Shown here piece by piece: positions 1-9,700 of a stretch of DNA of 64,000 nucleotides (within the stretch, counting starts at the first letter, position 1; the number at the start of each line of letters is the position of its first letter). Origin of the DNA: Anabaena catenula FACHB-362 (GTDB taxonomy: Bacteria > Cyanobacteriota > Cyanobacteriia > Cyanobacteriales > Nostocaceae); contig NZ_JACJTQ010000017.1 of assembly GCF_014698735.1 (NCBI RefSeq), forward strand, positions 56,771 to 120,770. The letters are read 5' to 3'. The position numbers and the translations under genes were made by a program. The notes under the pieces are model-generated. The model saw nothing but the letters and a program-made list of their open reading frames with translations, did no database searches and was not told where the DNA came from.

Positions 1-162
1 CAGAAAATCTTGCTGAGGATAGATTTATGGTTTCGCAAATCCCAGCACCAGCCCAGCCAGGGGTCATCCGATTGTAGATTGTGGATTTTGGATTGACTCC
101 AAGGATAAATCCGGGGGCTGGAAGATTTTGGATTGTGGATTTCCGATTGATTCCACTCCCCA

Positions 163-372
163 ATGGCAAATTTTGTAAGTCCGCGTTTAAAAGTTATCTT
201 TATTTTAGGTGAGGAAACTTTACCAGTTTATCATCCTGATGGTACACCTTTTTTAACCTTCGCAGAAATTGCCCAATAGGTCAAACCAGGAAAACAAGCT
301 AGTACCGCTTTTGCAGAATTCACAATCGTGCCGACCGCAGGACACGTTTACAAAATTTTAAAAGCAGATTAA
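163..372 (+). pseudogene. Possible Uma2-type nuclease C-terminal remnant
   Basis: Starting at the ATG at 163 the frame reads MANFVSPRLKVIFILGEE, then a PDGTPFLTFAEIAQ segment, a TAG at 277-279, and 30 more codons to TAA at 372. The SPRL and YHPDG...F...E pattern resembles the C-terminal end of Uma2-family (PD-(D/E)XK-like) proteins, which are abundant in cyanobacteria. The catalytic part is absent here and could lie before the window or be lost. The preceding 60-150 region holds imperfect repeats of GATTGTGGATTTTGGATTG, which look like non-coding repeat DNA. The family match is short and the call is tentative. Confidence 0.3.
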
Positions 373-407
373 ACAAGCTTTTCTGTCATTGTTATAAGAA
401 TTACGAA

Positions 408-1463
408 TTACTTCTGTCTTTCACTACTAGTTAATTCCTCTGCATTGAGAAAATTTTGTATTTCTATTGAATTAGCAGCATCACCAGGTTGAGAAACCAT
501 CAAAGTTATTGCCAACACAGCTAATATTATTGCTAAAGTTACCAAACCTAATATAACTATCTTTTTTTTCAGTTGCATTGCGGCAACTAAATAATCTATC
601 TTTTTCCTAGAACCAATTACCAGAATTGGTTTAAGTGCTTGTAAAGCAACAGAGGCATTAGCATAACGACGCTTGCGGTTAGGTTGCACCATTTTCTTTA
701 ACCATAACCTAAACTGTGGACTTATCTGGGGAAGTAAATTCTGAAAATTAAAGCGATAGTTATCATCAATTAATTTACCGATATCCACAGAACGAGTATT
801 TGTGAATAAGCAAATGAGAGTTGCACCTAAACTATATAAATCGGAAGCTGCTGTCAACTCATGACCACATTGTTCTTCTGGAGGCATAAAACCGGGAGTA
901 CCTGCAACCAAAGTACTAAAATCCATCTTGGCATCTCGTAACCTTGCTAAACCAAAATCGACTAAATAAGCATTTAATTGCTCATCTACCAAAATATTAT
1001 CAGGTTTTATATCCCGATGAATAATAGGAGGAACTTGCTGTTGTAGATAAACCAAAATTTCTAAAATCGACAAAGAAATTTCCTTGATTTCTTGCGGATT
1101 AAATCTACGTCTTAAGCCTAAAGATGGAGCATCTTTATATTCTAGTATCAGACAAAAGAAACCCGGTTTTTCAAAACAATCTATATAACGGGGGATGCGG
1201 GGATGATTCAGTTGTTGAAGTATTTGAATTTCCCGTTCATAAGCTTTCACTCCCGACCAGTCAGCAGTCGTATTTGCACAACAAAATTCTTTAATTACTA
1301 CTTTTTTTTGAGAGTTAATTTCCTTTGCTAAGTAAGTAATGCGTCCTCCTTCTAGGTTACGTCCCAATTCTCTAATTACTTGATAGCCTGCTGCGGAAAA
1401 ATCTGGATGATAATTACAGGGAATTGTCCCTTCATATTCATGACTTATATCAAGGTCAATCAT
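408..1463 (-). CDS. Ser/Thr protein kinase with C-terminal membrane anchor
   Basis: Hanks-type kinase that would phosphorylate Ser/Thr on unknown cytoplasmic targets. Visible elements in order (numbering from the ATG at 1463): catalytic Lys in VVIKEF near residue 58, catalytic loop HRDIKPDN near 149-156, DFGLA near 169, and activation-segment end GTPGFMPPEEQ. A hydrophobic stretch of about 20 residues near 302-325, preceded by KKK, should anchor it with the kinase domain inside the cell. No sensory repeats follow, and the short tail after the membrane segment is Asn/Glu-rich. A GTG at 1472 is an alternative start adding three residues. The substrate is unknown and no neighbour suggests one. 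Confidence 0.9.
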   Translation of the reverse strand: MIDLDISHEYEGTIPCNYHPDFSAAGYQVIRELGRNLEGGRITYLAKEINSQKKVVIKEFCCANTTADWSGVKAYEREIQILQQLNHPRIPRYIDCFEKPGFFCLILEYKDAPSLGLRRRFNPQEIKEISLSILEILVYLQQQVPPIIHRDIKPDNILVDEQLNAYLVDFGLARLRDAKMDFSTLVAGTPGFMPPEEQCGHELTAASDLYSLGATLICLFTNTRSVDIGKLIDDNYRFNFQNLLPQISPQFRLWLKKMVQPNRKRRYANASVALQALKPILVIGSRKKIDYLVAAMQLKKKIVILGLVTLAIILAVLAITLMVSQPGDAANSIEIQNFLNAEELTSSERQK

Positions 1464-1651
1464 ACAATTCACATCAGGGGAATATTGTCAATATATAAAT
1501 TGAAAAAAATATCATCCCCATAGGTAATGGATAATTTTTTTCTCTAATTACCAATTACCTATTACCCATCACCAATTCCAGAAGGTTTTTGTGTTTTACC
1601 CTACCTACACCAAGACGCAAATATTTGCAATGGGTCTTGGTGAGAAATAAA

Positions 1652-2539
1652 TTATCTTTTTTGTGCTAACCAATCAATAATCTCAACATTGACAACACCT
1701 GGAACTTCATCATGGGGACAATGACCGGCACCGGGAATAGGAACAATTTTGATGTCTTTGCCATTTTCACGCGCCTCTTCGTAAATCTTAGCCCCTGTAA
1801 TTGGTGTCCAGGGATCATTTGCACCCCAAATTACTAGTAAAGGACATTCTAACTTAGGCAATAGCTCTTCTGGGGAAGGACCGGGAGGTGCTGTGAGGAT
1901 AGAAGCAAAAACTTGTTGTGCGCCTGGGTCACAGGATGGAGTATAAAGTAAATCAACAAGTTCATCGGTTACAGCATTGCGATCGCTATACACTTGATAC
2001 AATGTGCGGCGAATCTGTGATTTTTGGCGAATGCGGTTAAAGACGAATTTACCAGTTATGGGGTTAGCTACCAACTTGTTAAAAGTCCCCATCACCACTC
2101 GTAGAACTGGGTTCAATTCATGGGGACGGTGACTCAAACCCCCCGCAGAGTTAATTAACACACCCCCAGTCGCAATTTCCGGGTATTTGGTGAGAACCAT
2201 TAAACTCAAAAGTGCGCCAATAGAATTTCCTATCAATACCGTTGGTTCTTGAATATGTGCATTCCAGAAATCTTTTAATAGTTCTGTCCAGAGTTCCATG
2301 CTATAATTTATGGCTGCTTTATCAGAACCACCAAAACCCAATAAATCCACAGCAAAAACCCGATAACCAGCATCAGCTAAAACCGGGATATTTTTGCGCC
2401 AGTGACCAATGGAAGCACCAAAACCGTGAATTAGCACCAGCGGCTGTCCTACACCCATGACAGTGTACTGAATTTTGTAATCTCGCCAAATCCAAACTTG
2501 TTTTTCAAATGTTGGTGACTGCTGGGTTGATATCGACAT
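1652..2539 (-). CDS. Alpha/beta-fold hydrolase
   Basis: A 295-residue single-domain alpha/beta hydrolase. The oxyanion region HGFGAS appears near residue 39, the nucleophile elbow GNSIGA near 105, an acid candidate in GANDPWTP, and the catalytic His in GAGHCPHDE near the C-terminus, so the triad appears intact. No signal peptide is seen, so the enzyme is probably cytoplasmic. Such proteins include esterases, epoxide hydrolases and pheophytinase-like enzymes; the substrate cannot be read from the sequence. It lies alone between the kinase gene and the divergent SLH-protein gene, with its own 5' region of about 190 bp. Confidence 0.85.
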   Translation of the reverse strand: MSISTQQSPTFEKQVWIWRDYKIQYTVMGVGQPLVLIHGFGASIGHWRKNIPVLADAGYRVFAVDLLGFGGSDKAAINYSMELWTELLKDFWNAHIQEPTVLIGNSIGALLSLMVLTKYPEIATGGVLINSAGGLSHRPHELNPVLRVVMGTFNKLVANPITGKFVFNRIRQKSQIRRTLYQVYSDRNAVTDELVDLLYTPSCDPGAQQVFASILTAPPGPSPEELLPKLECPLLVIWGANDPWTPITGAKIYEEARENGKDIKIVPIPGAGHCPHDEVPGVVNVEIIDWLAQKR

Positions 2540-2733
2540 TAGTTAAGATTCCTAAAGTATTATTTCTTTATGGTAATCCTCCTGGCATTCTTGACAAAAA
2601 ATTATGGAAAAAGCTATATATGGCGTACACTATCACCTGTAAGTTTCACCTAGCATCAAAACATTAATCAGTTAAGTAAGCTTATTACCTACTGAACATT
2701 CTAGGTGAATAAACACGGCGTGAAATAAATACT

Positions 2734-4263
2734 ATGATTCTAAGTAGATTAACCCATTTTAGGAAAGCAGCTATTGCCTCAGTCGCTGTAATAGCATTGT
2801 CGCCAACACATCCTACTTTGGCAGCCTCAAGTTTATTTGCTACAGTCGCATCACAACATAGCAATTATATTCAGCCGCTTTTAGTTCAAAAAACTCCTTC
2901 TGAAGATGTAGAAACAGAAAGCACAACCCGCATCAAACAGGAAACTGTTCCTACTAGTTCTGTAAAAAGGGAAAAATCAGGATTTACCCTGGCTATTTGG
3001 CAACCAGGTGCTAACATTTCGGAAGTAATCGCCCGTGTTTCTATTAAGGGTAAACATGGCAATAAGTATTATCAAGAAAGGTTTCTAGGAGATTATCGCT
3101 ACAAAATCAAGCAGAAAGCCAAGTTTGTGAAGGGATTTAAATTAGGCGATCGCATCGTCGTCAGATTATATGATACCACAAACCGCTTTATTGGCTACAC
3201 CGAATTTGCGTGTTTACCTGGTCATACAGCAGTCAACTTGATTTTATCTGCCAATCCGAGAGAATATCAAGTAGTTCGTGCCTTTTATGGTGTTGATGAC
3301 AATGAAGATAGCATTGTTGACACCGATACTACCGCTTACGACTACTTCACCCAAGTTAGTAACCAAAAAGTTACTTTCCTGGAAAGTTCCGACAATATCA
3401 ATATTACTCAGTACCAAGCCGCCGGCTTTTCCAAAGTTGCCACAACCGGCATTTATCCCCTATCCTTCAGCGAAGGTGATTTTGCTTTAGTCGGTAAATC
3501 CATTAGCGTCTCTAGTTCTAACTTAGCAAAAGCCTTAACAGTTGCGCCTGGCAGTTTGGTACAGTTGACTGCAATTGGGCAAAACTCCAACTTTGAACTC
3601 AGTCAATTATTAAGCAAGTATCGTCCAGTAGGTGTAGCTAAGGATATCCCAGTATCATTTTCAGATATCTCCAAAGACTACTGGGCTAAAGATTATATTG
3701 CCGAATTGGCAGCAATGGAAATTATCGGCGGCTTCCCCGATGGTTCTTTTCGTCCTAATGCACCGGTAACACGCGCCGAATTTGCTGCCCTGTTGCAAAA
3801 AGTCTTTATCAAAAGTAAAGTCCGGCAAGCGATCGCATTTCGAGATGTTCCTAGCCGATATTGGGCTTATGATGCCATCCGCGAAACTTACGAAATGGGC
3901 TTTTTCACCATCCTAGGCAGCAGAAACTTTAACCCCACACAAAAACTTTCGCGTCTAGATGTTTTGATCACATTGGCAAAAGGATTAAATTATAAATCTA
4001 CCGGTTCTACAGCAAAGATTCTCTCAATTTACAAAGATGCTTCTAGCATTAGAAACGAACATCGTGATTTCATCGCTGCCATGACAGAAAATGGTGTAGT
4101 TGTCAACTATCCGAATATAAAATTGCTCAATAGTAAAAAAGTTGCCACCAGAGCAGAAGTTTGTGCTTTACTTTACAGAGCTATGGTTAGCGCTGGTGAA
4201 GTAGCAGATTTTGCTTCAAAATACACCATTAAACCAAACCTCAAAAAAGATAACGAGGAATAA
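2734..4263 (+). CDS. SLH-domain cell-envelope protein
   Basis: A 509-residue exported protein. The N-terminus has a basic stretch, a hydrophobic core and an Ala-rich cleavage region (TLAAS near residue 31), typical of a Sec signal peptide. Residues about 85-300 form an unassigned beta-rich domain. The C-terminal half carries three S-layer-homology-like repeats: one from FSDISKDYWAKDYI to RAEFAALLQ (about 308-357), one from FRDVPSRYWAYDAI (about 369-418), and a more divergent one ending RAEVCALLYRAM (about 425-492). SLH repeats bind peptidoglycan-linked polymers, so an outer-surface or periplasmic location is expected. This protein lacks the beta-barrel of SLH-containing cyanobacterial porins. 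Its role is unknown. Confidence 0.85.
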   Translation: MILSRLTHFRKAAIASVAVIALSPTHPTLAASSLFATVASQHSNYIQPLLVQKTPSEDVETESTTRIKQETVPTSSVKREKSGFTLAIWQPGANISEVIARVSIKGKHGNKYYQERFLGDYRYKIKQKAKFVKGFKLGDRIVVRLYDTTNRFIGYTEFACLPGHTAVNLILSANPREYQVVRAFYGVDDNEDSIVDTDTTAYDYFTQVSNQKVTFLESSDNINITQYQAAGFSKVATTGIYPLSFSEGDFALVGKSISVSSSNLAKALTVAPGSLVQLTAIGQNSNFELSQLLSKYRPVGVAKDIPVSFSDISKDYWAKDYIAELAAMEIIGGFPDGSFRPNAPVTRAEFAALLQKVFIKSKVRQAIAFRDVPSRYWAYDAIRETYEMGFFTILGSRNFNPTQKLSRLDVLITLAKGLNYKSTGSTAKILSIYKDASSIRNEHRDFIAAMTENGVVVNYPNIKLLNSKKVATRAEVCALLYRAMVSAGEVADFASKYTIKPNLKKDNEE

Positions 4264-4406
4264 TACTTTAGTAATTCCAAAAAATAAATTATCCAATTTC
4301 ATCGCATCGAAACGACTTTTTCTCCCCCTGCACCCCTACCCCTGCCCATGACTTACGTCAAGCTACGCTATCAAAACGATGGGATATGTTTTTAATTGGA
4401 AGTACC

Positions 4407-5408
4407 TTATGGCATATAAATATCTCTGACAGGAAAAGGAATTTGAATTCCTTCTTTTTGATAACGTTTGTGTAATTTTTTGACAAACAGATGTTTTCCA
4501 ATTCGTTGATCGAAGAATTCACTAACACGCATATAAAGAGTAAAATCAATACTAAAATCATTAAAAGTATGAAATCTCAGATATGGCTCATTTTCAATTA
4601 ACTTTGGGGCAATTTCTTGCATCACTTCTTTAGCAACTTCAACAGTCACTCTTTCCACCAGTTCCAAATCGCTATCATAACTGACACCCACATTCATTGT
4701 TAAAGTGATTTCTTTCGCTGGTAAATGATAATTAGTAAAAATTGCCGAAGCCAGCTTAGAATTAGGAACAATGATCACATTATTAGACATTTCTTTGATC
4801 GTCGTATTCCGCCATGTAATATCCGTGACATACCCTTGATTCCCATCATCCAATTTCACATAATCTCCAGTTCTTACCTGCTTAGAGATAAGTAGATAAA
4901 AACCAGAAAATAAATTAGTCAGAGTATCTTGTAGTGCTAAACCAACCGCTAAACCACCAATTCCTAAAGTTGTAATAATGGGTGTAATTTCAATCCCCAC
5001 AGTTTGCAATAAAATTAATGTTCCCAAAATCAAAACGCCAACTTTAGCCAAGTTAGAAATTAGTGATGTAGAAACTCCTTCCGTGCGACGAATAAATAAA
5101 TTGACAAAACCAGCAGTCAATCTAGCCAAAACTAAAGTGACTGAATACAAAACAATAATGGTCAGAATTTTTTGCAGAACATTAATAATATCCGGCTTGA
5201 GTGGAGAACTAATAATTGCCCAAAAAAAGCCTGCAACGACAAACCAAATAAAGGTCATTCTATGCAGGGATTGAAATATAATCTGATTTCCAGGAACTTG
5301 TTTATTAGCGACAAATATTTTCAGTTTTTGGAAAACATATTTTTCACCAATTAGACCACCTAGTAAACCAGTCAGAACAAATACAATTGGTATAATCCAT
5401 TGTGTCAT
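4407..5408 (-). CDS. MscS-family mechanosensitive ion channel
   Basis: A 333-residue membrane protein of the small-conductance mechanosensitive channel family, which opens under membrane tension to release osmolytes. Four hydrophobic segments occupy roughly residues 4-160. The last is the Gly/Ala-rich pore helix (GIGGLAVGLALQDTLTN, about 152-168), the hallmark of MscS. It is followed by the beta domain (GDYVKL...G.V.DITWRNT, about 188-205; IIVPNSKL) and a mixed C-terminal domain. Length is close to that of E. coli MscS plus one extra N-terminal helix. It is a single gene with an ATG start and no evident operon partner. Confidence 0.92.
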   Translation of the reverse strand: MTQWIIPIVFVLTGLLGGLIGEKYVFQKLKIFVANKQVPGNQIIFQSLHRMTFIWFVVAGFFWAIISSPLKPDIINVLQKILTIIVLYSVTLVLARLTAGFVNLFIRRTEGVSTSLISNLAKVGVLILGTLILLQTVGIEITPIITTLGIGGLAVGLALQDTLTNLFSGFYLLISKQVRTGDYVKLDDGNQGYVTDITWRNTTIKEMSNNVIIVPNSKLASAIFTNYHLPAKEITLTMNVGVSYDSDLELVERVTVEVAKEVMQEIAPKLIENEPYLRFHTFNDFSIDFTLYMRVSEFFDQRIGKHLFVKKLHKRYQKEGIQIPFPVRDIYMP

Positions 5409-5754
5409 AATTATTCGAGAATTAAGAACTTTAAATGTGCCTATTTAGAATTAGTCAATGATGCTGGCTAAATTTTACCTTGTTATTAGGCGTAGAATTT
5501 GATGGAGACAATTTTTTAGACATTGTATCAAATCATCTGAAGAAAATTAAAATTTTCAACTTGAATCTATATATACTAGTAATGTATGAAAAATTTGTGA
5601 CGCATTTGCGTTAGTAAGATTACTTATCAGATTAGGTTATGTTACTGACTGAAAAAATATAACAAGTAAATTCCACTTGATATCAATCTAGCGCAAGACA
5701 GATTTTTCTCACTTATCTTGAGTAATAGTTAACTTGAAAATTCGCCTATAAACA
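5409..5754. other. Divergent intergenic region, no gene seen
   Basis: This A+T-rich gap separates the divergent MscS and histone-deacetylase-family genes. No reading frame with a credible start and composition, no tRNA and no clear hairpin-plus-T terminator were found. It presumably carries both promoters, but no specific box could be supported. Confidence 0.5.
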
Positions 5755-6672
5755 ATGGATTTGCCAATTATTTATCATACAGATTATATTGCTCCTCTAC
5801 CCCTAGGGCATCGCTTCCCGATGTCAAAATTTCGACAGTTGTATGAATTGCTGTTAGCAGACGAGGTAACACACCCAGAACAGATTCACATTCCTGAACG
5901 TCCACCGCAAGAATTAATTGAATTAATTCACACCCCCAACTACGTCCAAAGTTACTGTGACGGAACCTTAGAACCCAAAGCACAGCGACGCATTGGTTTA
6001 CCTTGGAGTCCAGCTTTAGCAAATCGTACCTGTGTCGCAGTAGGTGGAACCATCCTCACAGCCCAATTAGCAATAAGTCATGGTTTAGCTTGCAATACTG
6101 CTGGTGGAACTCATCATGCTTTTCCGAGTTATGGATCAGGTTTTTGTATTTTCAATGATTTAGCAGTTGCATCTCGCGTTGTGCAAAAATTAGGACTTGC
6201 TCAAAAAATCTTGATTGTAGATTTAGATGTACATCAAGGAGATGGAACAGCATTTATTTTTGAAAATGACGATAGCGTTTTCACATTTTCCATGCACTGC
6301 GAAGTCAACTTTCCGAATACAAAACAAAAAAGTGATTTAGATATTCCTTTACCAGTAGGAATAGAAGATGATATTTATTTGCAAGTATTAGCTCACTACT
6401 TACCAGACGTATTATCACAAGTCAAGCCAGATTTAGTATTTTATGATGCAGGAGTGGACACCCATATAGCTGATAAACTTGGTAAATTAGCTTTAACTGA
6501 CACAGGCATTTTCCGTAGAGAAATGCAGGTTTTAACTACCTGTGTAAATGCAGGCTATCCAGTTGCTTGCGTTATCGGTGGAGGTTATGCAGATGATATG
6601 AAATCCCTTGTTTGGAGACACTCTCTATTACATCGAGCCGCAAGTCAAGTTTATCAACAATTTCGACTTTAA
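5755..6672 (+). CDS. Histone-deacetylase-family (AcuC-like) hydrolase
   Basis: A 305-residue arginase/deacetylase-fold enzyme expected to remove acyl groups from acetyl-lysine or small acetylated amines using zinc. The visible active-site signature is AGGTHHAFPSYGSGFC (paired His near 120-121), the metal-binding DLDVHQGDGTA near 156-166, and the DAGVDTH region near 230. All expected catalytic and metal residues of class I/II-like bacterial deacetylases seem present. It starts at ATG 5755. The gene is 61 bp upstream of, and co-directional with, the large helicase gene, so co-transcription is possible. Bacterial members often act on polyamines or proteins; the substrate here is unknown. Confidence 0.88.
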   Translation: MDLPIIYHTDYIAPLPLGHRFPMSKFRQLYELLLADEVTHPEQIHIPERPPQELIELIHTPNYVQSYCDGTLEPKAQRRIGLPWSPALANRTCVAVGGTILTAQLAISHGLACNTAGGTHHAFPSYGSGFCIFNDLAVASRVVQKLGLAQKILIVDLDVHQGDGTAFIFENDDSVFTFSMHCEVNFPNTKQKSDLDIPLPVGIEDDIYLQVLAHYLPDVLSQVKPDLVFYDAGVDTHIADKLGKLALTDTGIFRREMQVLTTCVNAGYPVACVIGGGYADDMKSLVWRHSLLHRAASQVYQQFRL

Positions 6673-6733
6673 CTCAATAATACTTTCATGTGTTGCTCTG
6701 CGCGCCTTTTCGATCAAAAAATCAGGAGTATCT

Positions 6734-9700
6734 ATGCCAAAGTTAGCAAATAAAAACAAATCAGAAACTTGGGGTTACACTTTCATAAATTCAACAATTG
6801 ATAGTTTAATCAAGAATTTTGAAGGTCAATCAGCCGCAGAATTATATCCAGAATTTCGAGAGCGAAGAGAACGCGCTCATGAGTTAATATTTGAATGTTT
6901 TGGTCAAAAACCTTGCTGGTTTTATATTCGTCGTCATGGTAATGGAAAAGAAGCAGGAGAAGAAATTTGGGATTTGACAATAGCTACAGATAAAAGTGAT
7001 TTTTTATTACCTAAAAGACTTAAAGAACTCAAGAAAACTTTAGGATTTAGAGCAGCAGTACAAAAAAATGGCTCTAGCGGTTTAAAGCTTCTCTCAGCTT
7101 ATTTATTACAACCTTCACGGGGACAATCTGATGCTTATGCTGCACCTTATTGTTTATGTTTACTGCCTAATCATGAACACCGTATTGGTATTCCTCCAAA
7201 GGCATTAGCACAGATAGCAACTATGCCAGTTTGTGGTAATCATGTACCTACAGAAGATCAACTGCAAGCATGGAAAGCCTTTTTAAAAGTTGAGGAACGT
7301 ATAGCTAAAGCACGTCAGTTTTGTGTAATTTTTATAAATTATAAATATAGTCTTAATCATAAACAAATTATTTTTGAAATTAATATCAATTCAGCTACAC
7401 TTGATGGTTCTGATGAAAATAACTTAAATGTAGAAAACTTTTGGGAACGGGTAAAACAGGCAAAAAACCAAGATATTAAGTTGTCTGATACTGTACCTAC
7501 AGAAAAAAATCGTCGCAGCAGTCGTCAATTAGGAACTATTGATAAAATCGATCCAAAATCTAATATTATTCAAATTAGATTAGAACGCGATTTAGTTGAA
7601 TATATAGCAGCAGGAAATTATCAACTTCCCGCGACTGGATATTTATTTTTTGATGCTGCTGGGGATATTAAACAAATTGAACGTAAAGAAAAAGCCTTAG
7701 AACAATTAAAACAAGGACGCACTCAAAATCCCTATTTAGGTAACTTTTTATTTGATGCTTCCCAAGCAAGACCTATAAAAAAAACAATCAAACTGCAAGC
7801 AAAAGATTTATTATTATCTTCTGCAAATGCAGGTCAAAAAGCATCCGTAGAAATGGTACTTGCAGCCGAAGATTTAGTTTTAATTCAAGGGCCACCAGGT
7901 ACTGGTAAAACTACCGTAATTGCGGAAATTTGCTATCAAGTTGCTTTGCGAGGTGGACGTACATTAATTACCTCTCAAGCCAATTTAGCAGTTGATAACG
8001 CTCTAAGTCGATTAGTTCATAACCCAGTAATTCGGGCTGTGAGAAAGGGCAGATCCGAAAAAGTTGGAGAAGAGGGACAGCCATTTTTAGAAGATCAAGT
8101 AATTGGCACATGGTTAGAAAATACCGCCAACGACTGCGAAAATAATCTTGATCAACGTCAGGAAAATATCACGATTATTAATCAATTATTAGCATTATTA
8201 CCACGTTTTGTAGCTTATCTCAAATCTGAGGAAGAATTTAATCAAAAACAAAATCAATCAAAAGCAGAAATAGATGAATTAAAGGAAATATGTAAAAATC
8301 AAGAAATATATTATCATCAAACCTTAGCCAATCAAAATAAAATAGAAAATCTACTTTCTGGATTGAATAATCTCCTCAAAAATGTACCAATAAATTGGGA
8401 TTTAGCAGAAGTAAAAGATTTTTTACCCTGTCTTCAACCATATACAAAAGATAATGATCAAGTAGAAAATTTTCGTGAAACTGTTCGTCAAGCTATAGCT
8501 TATACAGATGAACTGGGCTTAGTTCGTCCTGTGCGTGGTGCATTTGGGTTAGCGGTTTGGTTACGTGAAACTGTAGCAACTGAAATTTCTGAATTTAGAA
8601 CAGGATTAAATTATGCTAATGATGTGAATATAGCCATGTCAGAATTATCTACATTGGTACAGGCTTTCAAACAGAGTTCTACATATTTACATCAGTTACA
8701 AGCAGAGTATGAGCAATTTCTAAATAAAGATCAAAGTCTACAACCAACAATTCAAATATGGGAAAACCGTAAACGCGAAATAGATTATATTATTGAAGCA
8801 GTTATAGAATGGAAATCTACAGCTTATAACAATCTATATCAAGTATTAAAAAATTGTCAGCAATCAGATTTACCATTAACAGATAATATGGTAGATTTAC
8901 CACTAGGTTTATTGATGTTTGCCAAAAATTTAAAATTACCACTTGTACCCAAAAATTATAAAATAAGCTTACCAGATTGGAAGTTATTGACAAAAGCAAT
9001 ATCTTATGAAATCCAAGGCAAATTTACTGACAGACGGGGGAAAGAACATAATTTTAGTTATTTTTTGCAGGAACATTTTAGTCAAATTCCCATAGTACTA
9101 TCAAAAAGCGATCGCACTCAATGGCAGGTAACTTATCAAGAATTAAATGATTATCAACTCCTGAACCCTAAACAGCGTAAAACACTGGTTGAAAATACCC
9201 AATCTTTTTTAATTAGACTCCAAAAAACATACAGCACATCTTATGAATTGGATAACATCAACTCTACTCTTAGCCGCATTACCCAAGAATTACTAGATAT
9301 AATTCTTGCAAATGCCCGTCAATGTGTTGTGAAAATTAAAACAGAAGCTGAACAACAGCTTACTATTTTACAAAAACAGCAAAAGCAATTAAATGAACTG
9401 CCCAATAATGGAATTACCAAAGAACAAATATCGGAAGTTCAATTTCAGGTAGAAAAATATAGCCAAGATGCTAATGTGAAACTTGTACAAGTTGTAAATA
9501 GCTTGGAAGAAATTAGCAAAAAAATAAATATACCTAATTCATTACGGATTTTAGCAGAAAAATATTTAGCTAAACAATCAAATATTTGGGAACAAACCCA
9601 AGAATTTACAACGCAAGTAAGTTTTTGTGAAAGTCGCATAATTCAACTTGAGACTTTAATTCCATCATTAGAACCTCTGGTGATACTAGAAATAATTAAA

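Noticed and set aside
6608..6733. Helicase start at 6608
   Set aside because: It overlaps the end of the deacetylase gene, and the ATG at 6734 has a clear AGGAG site.
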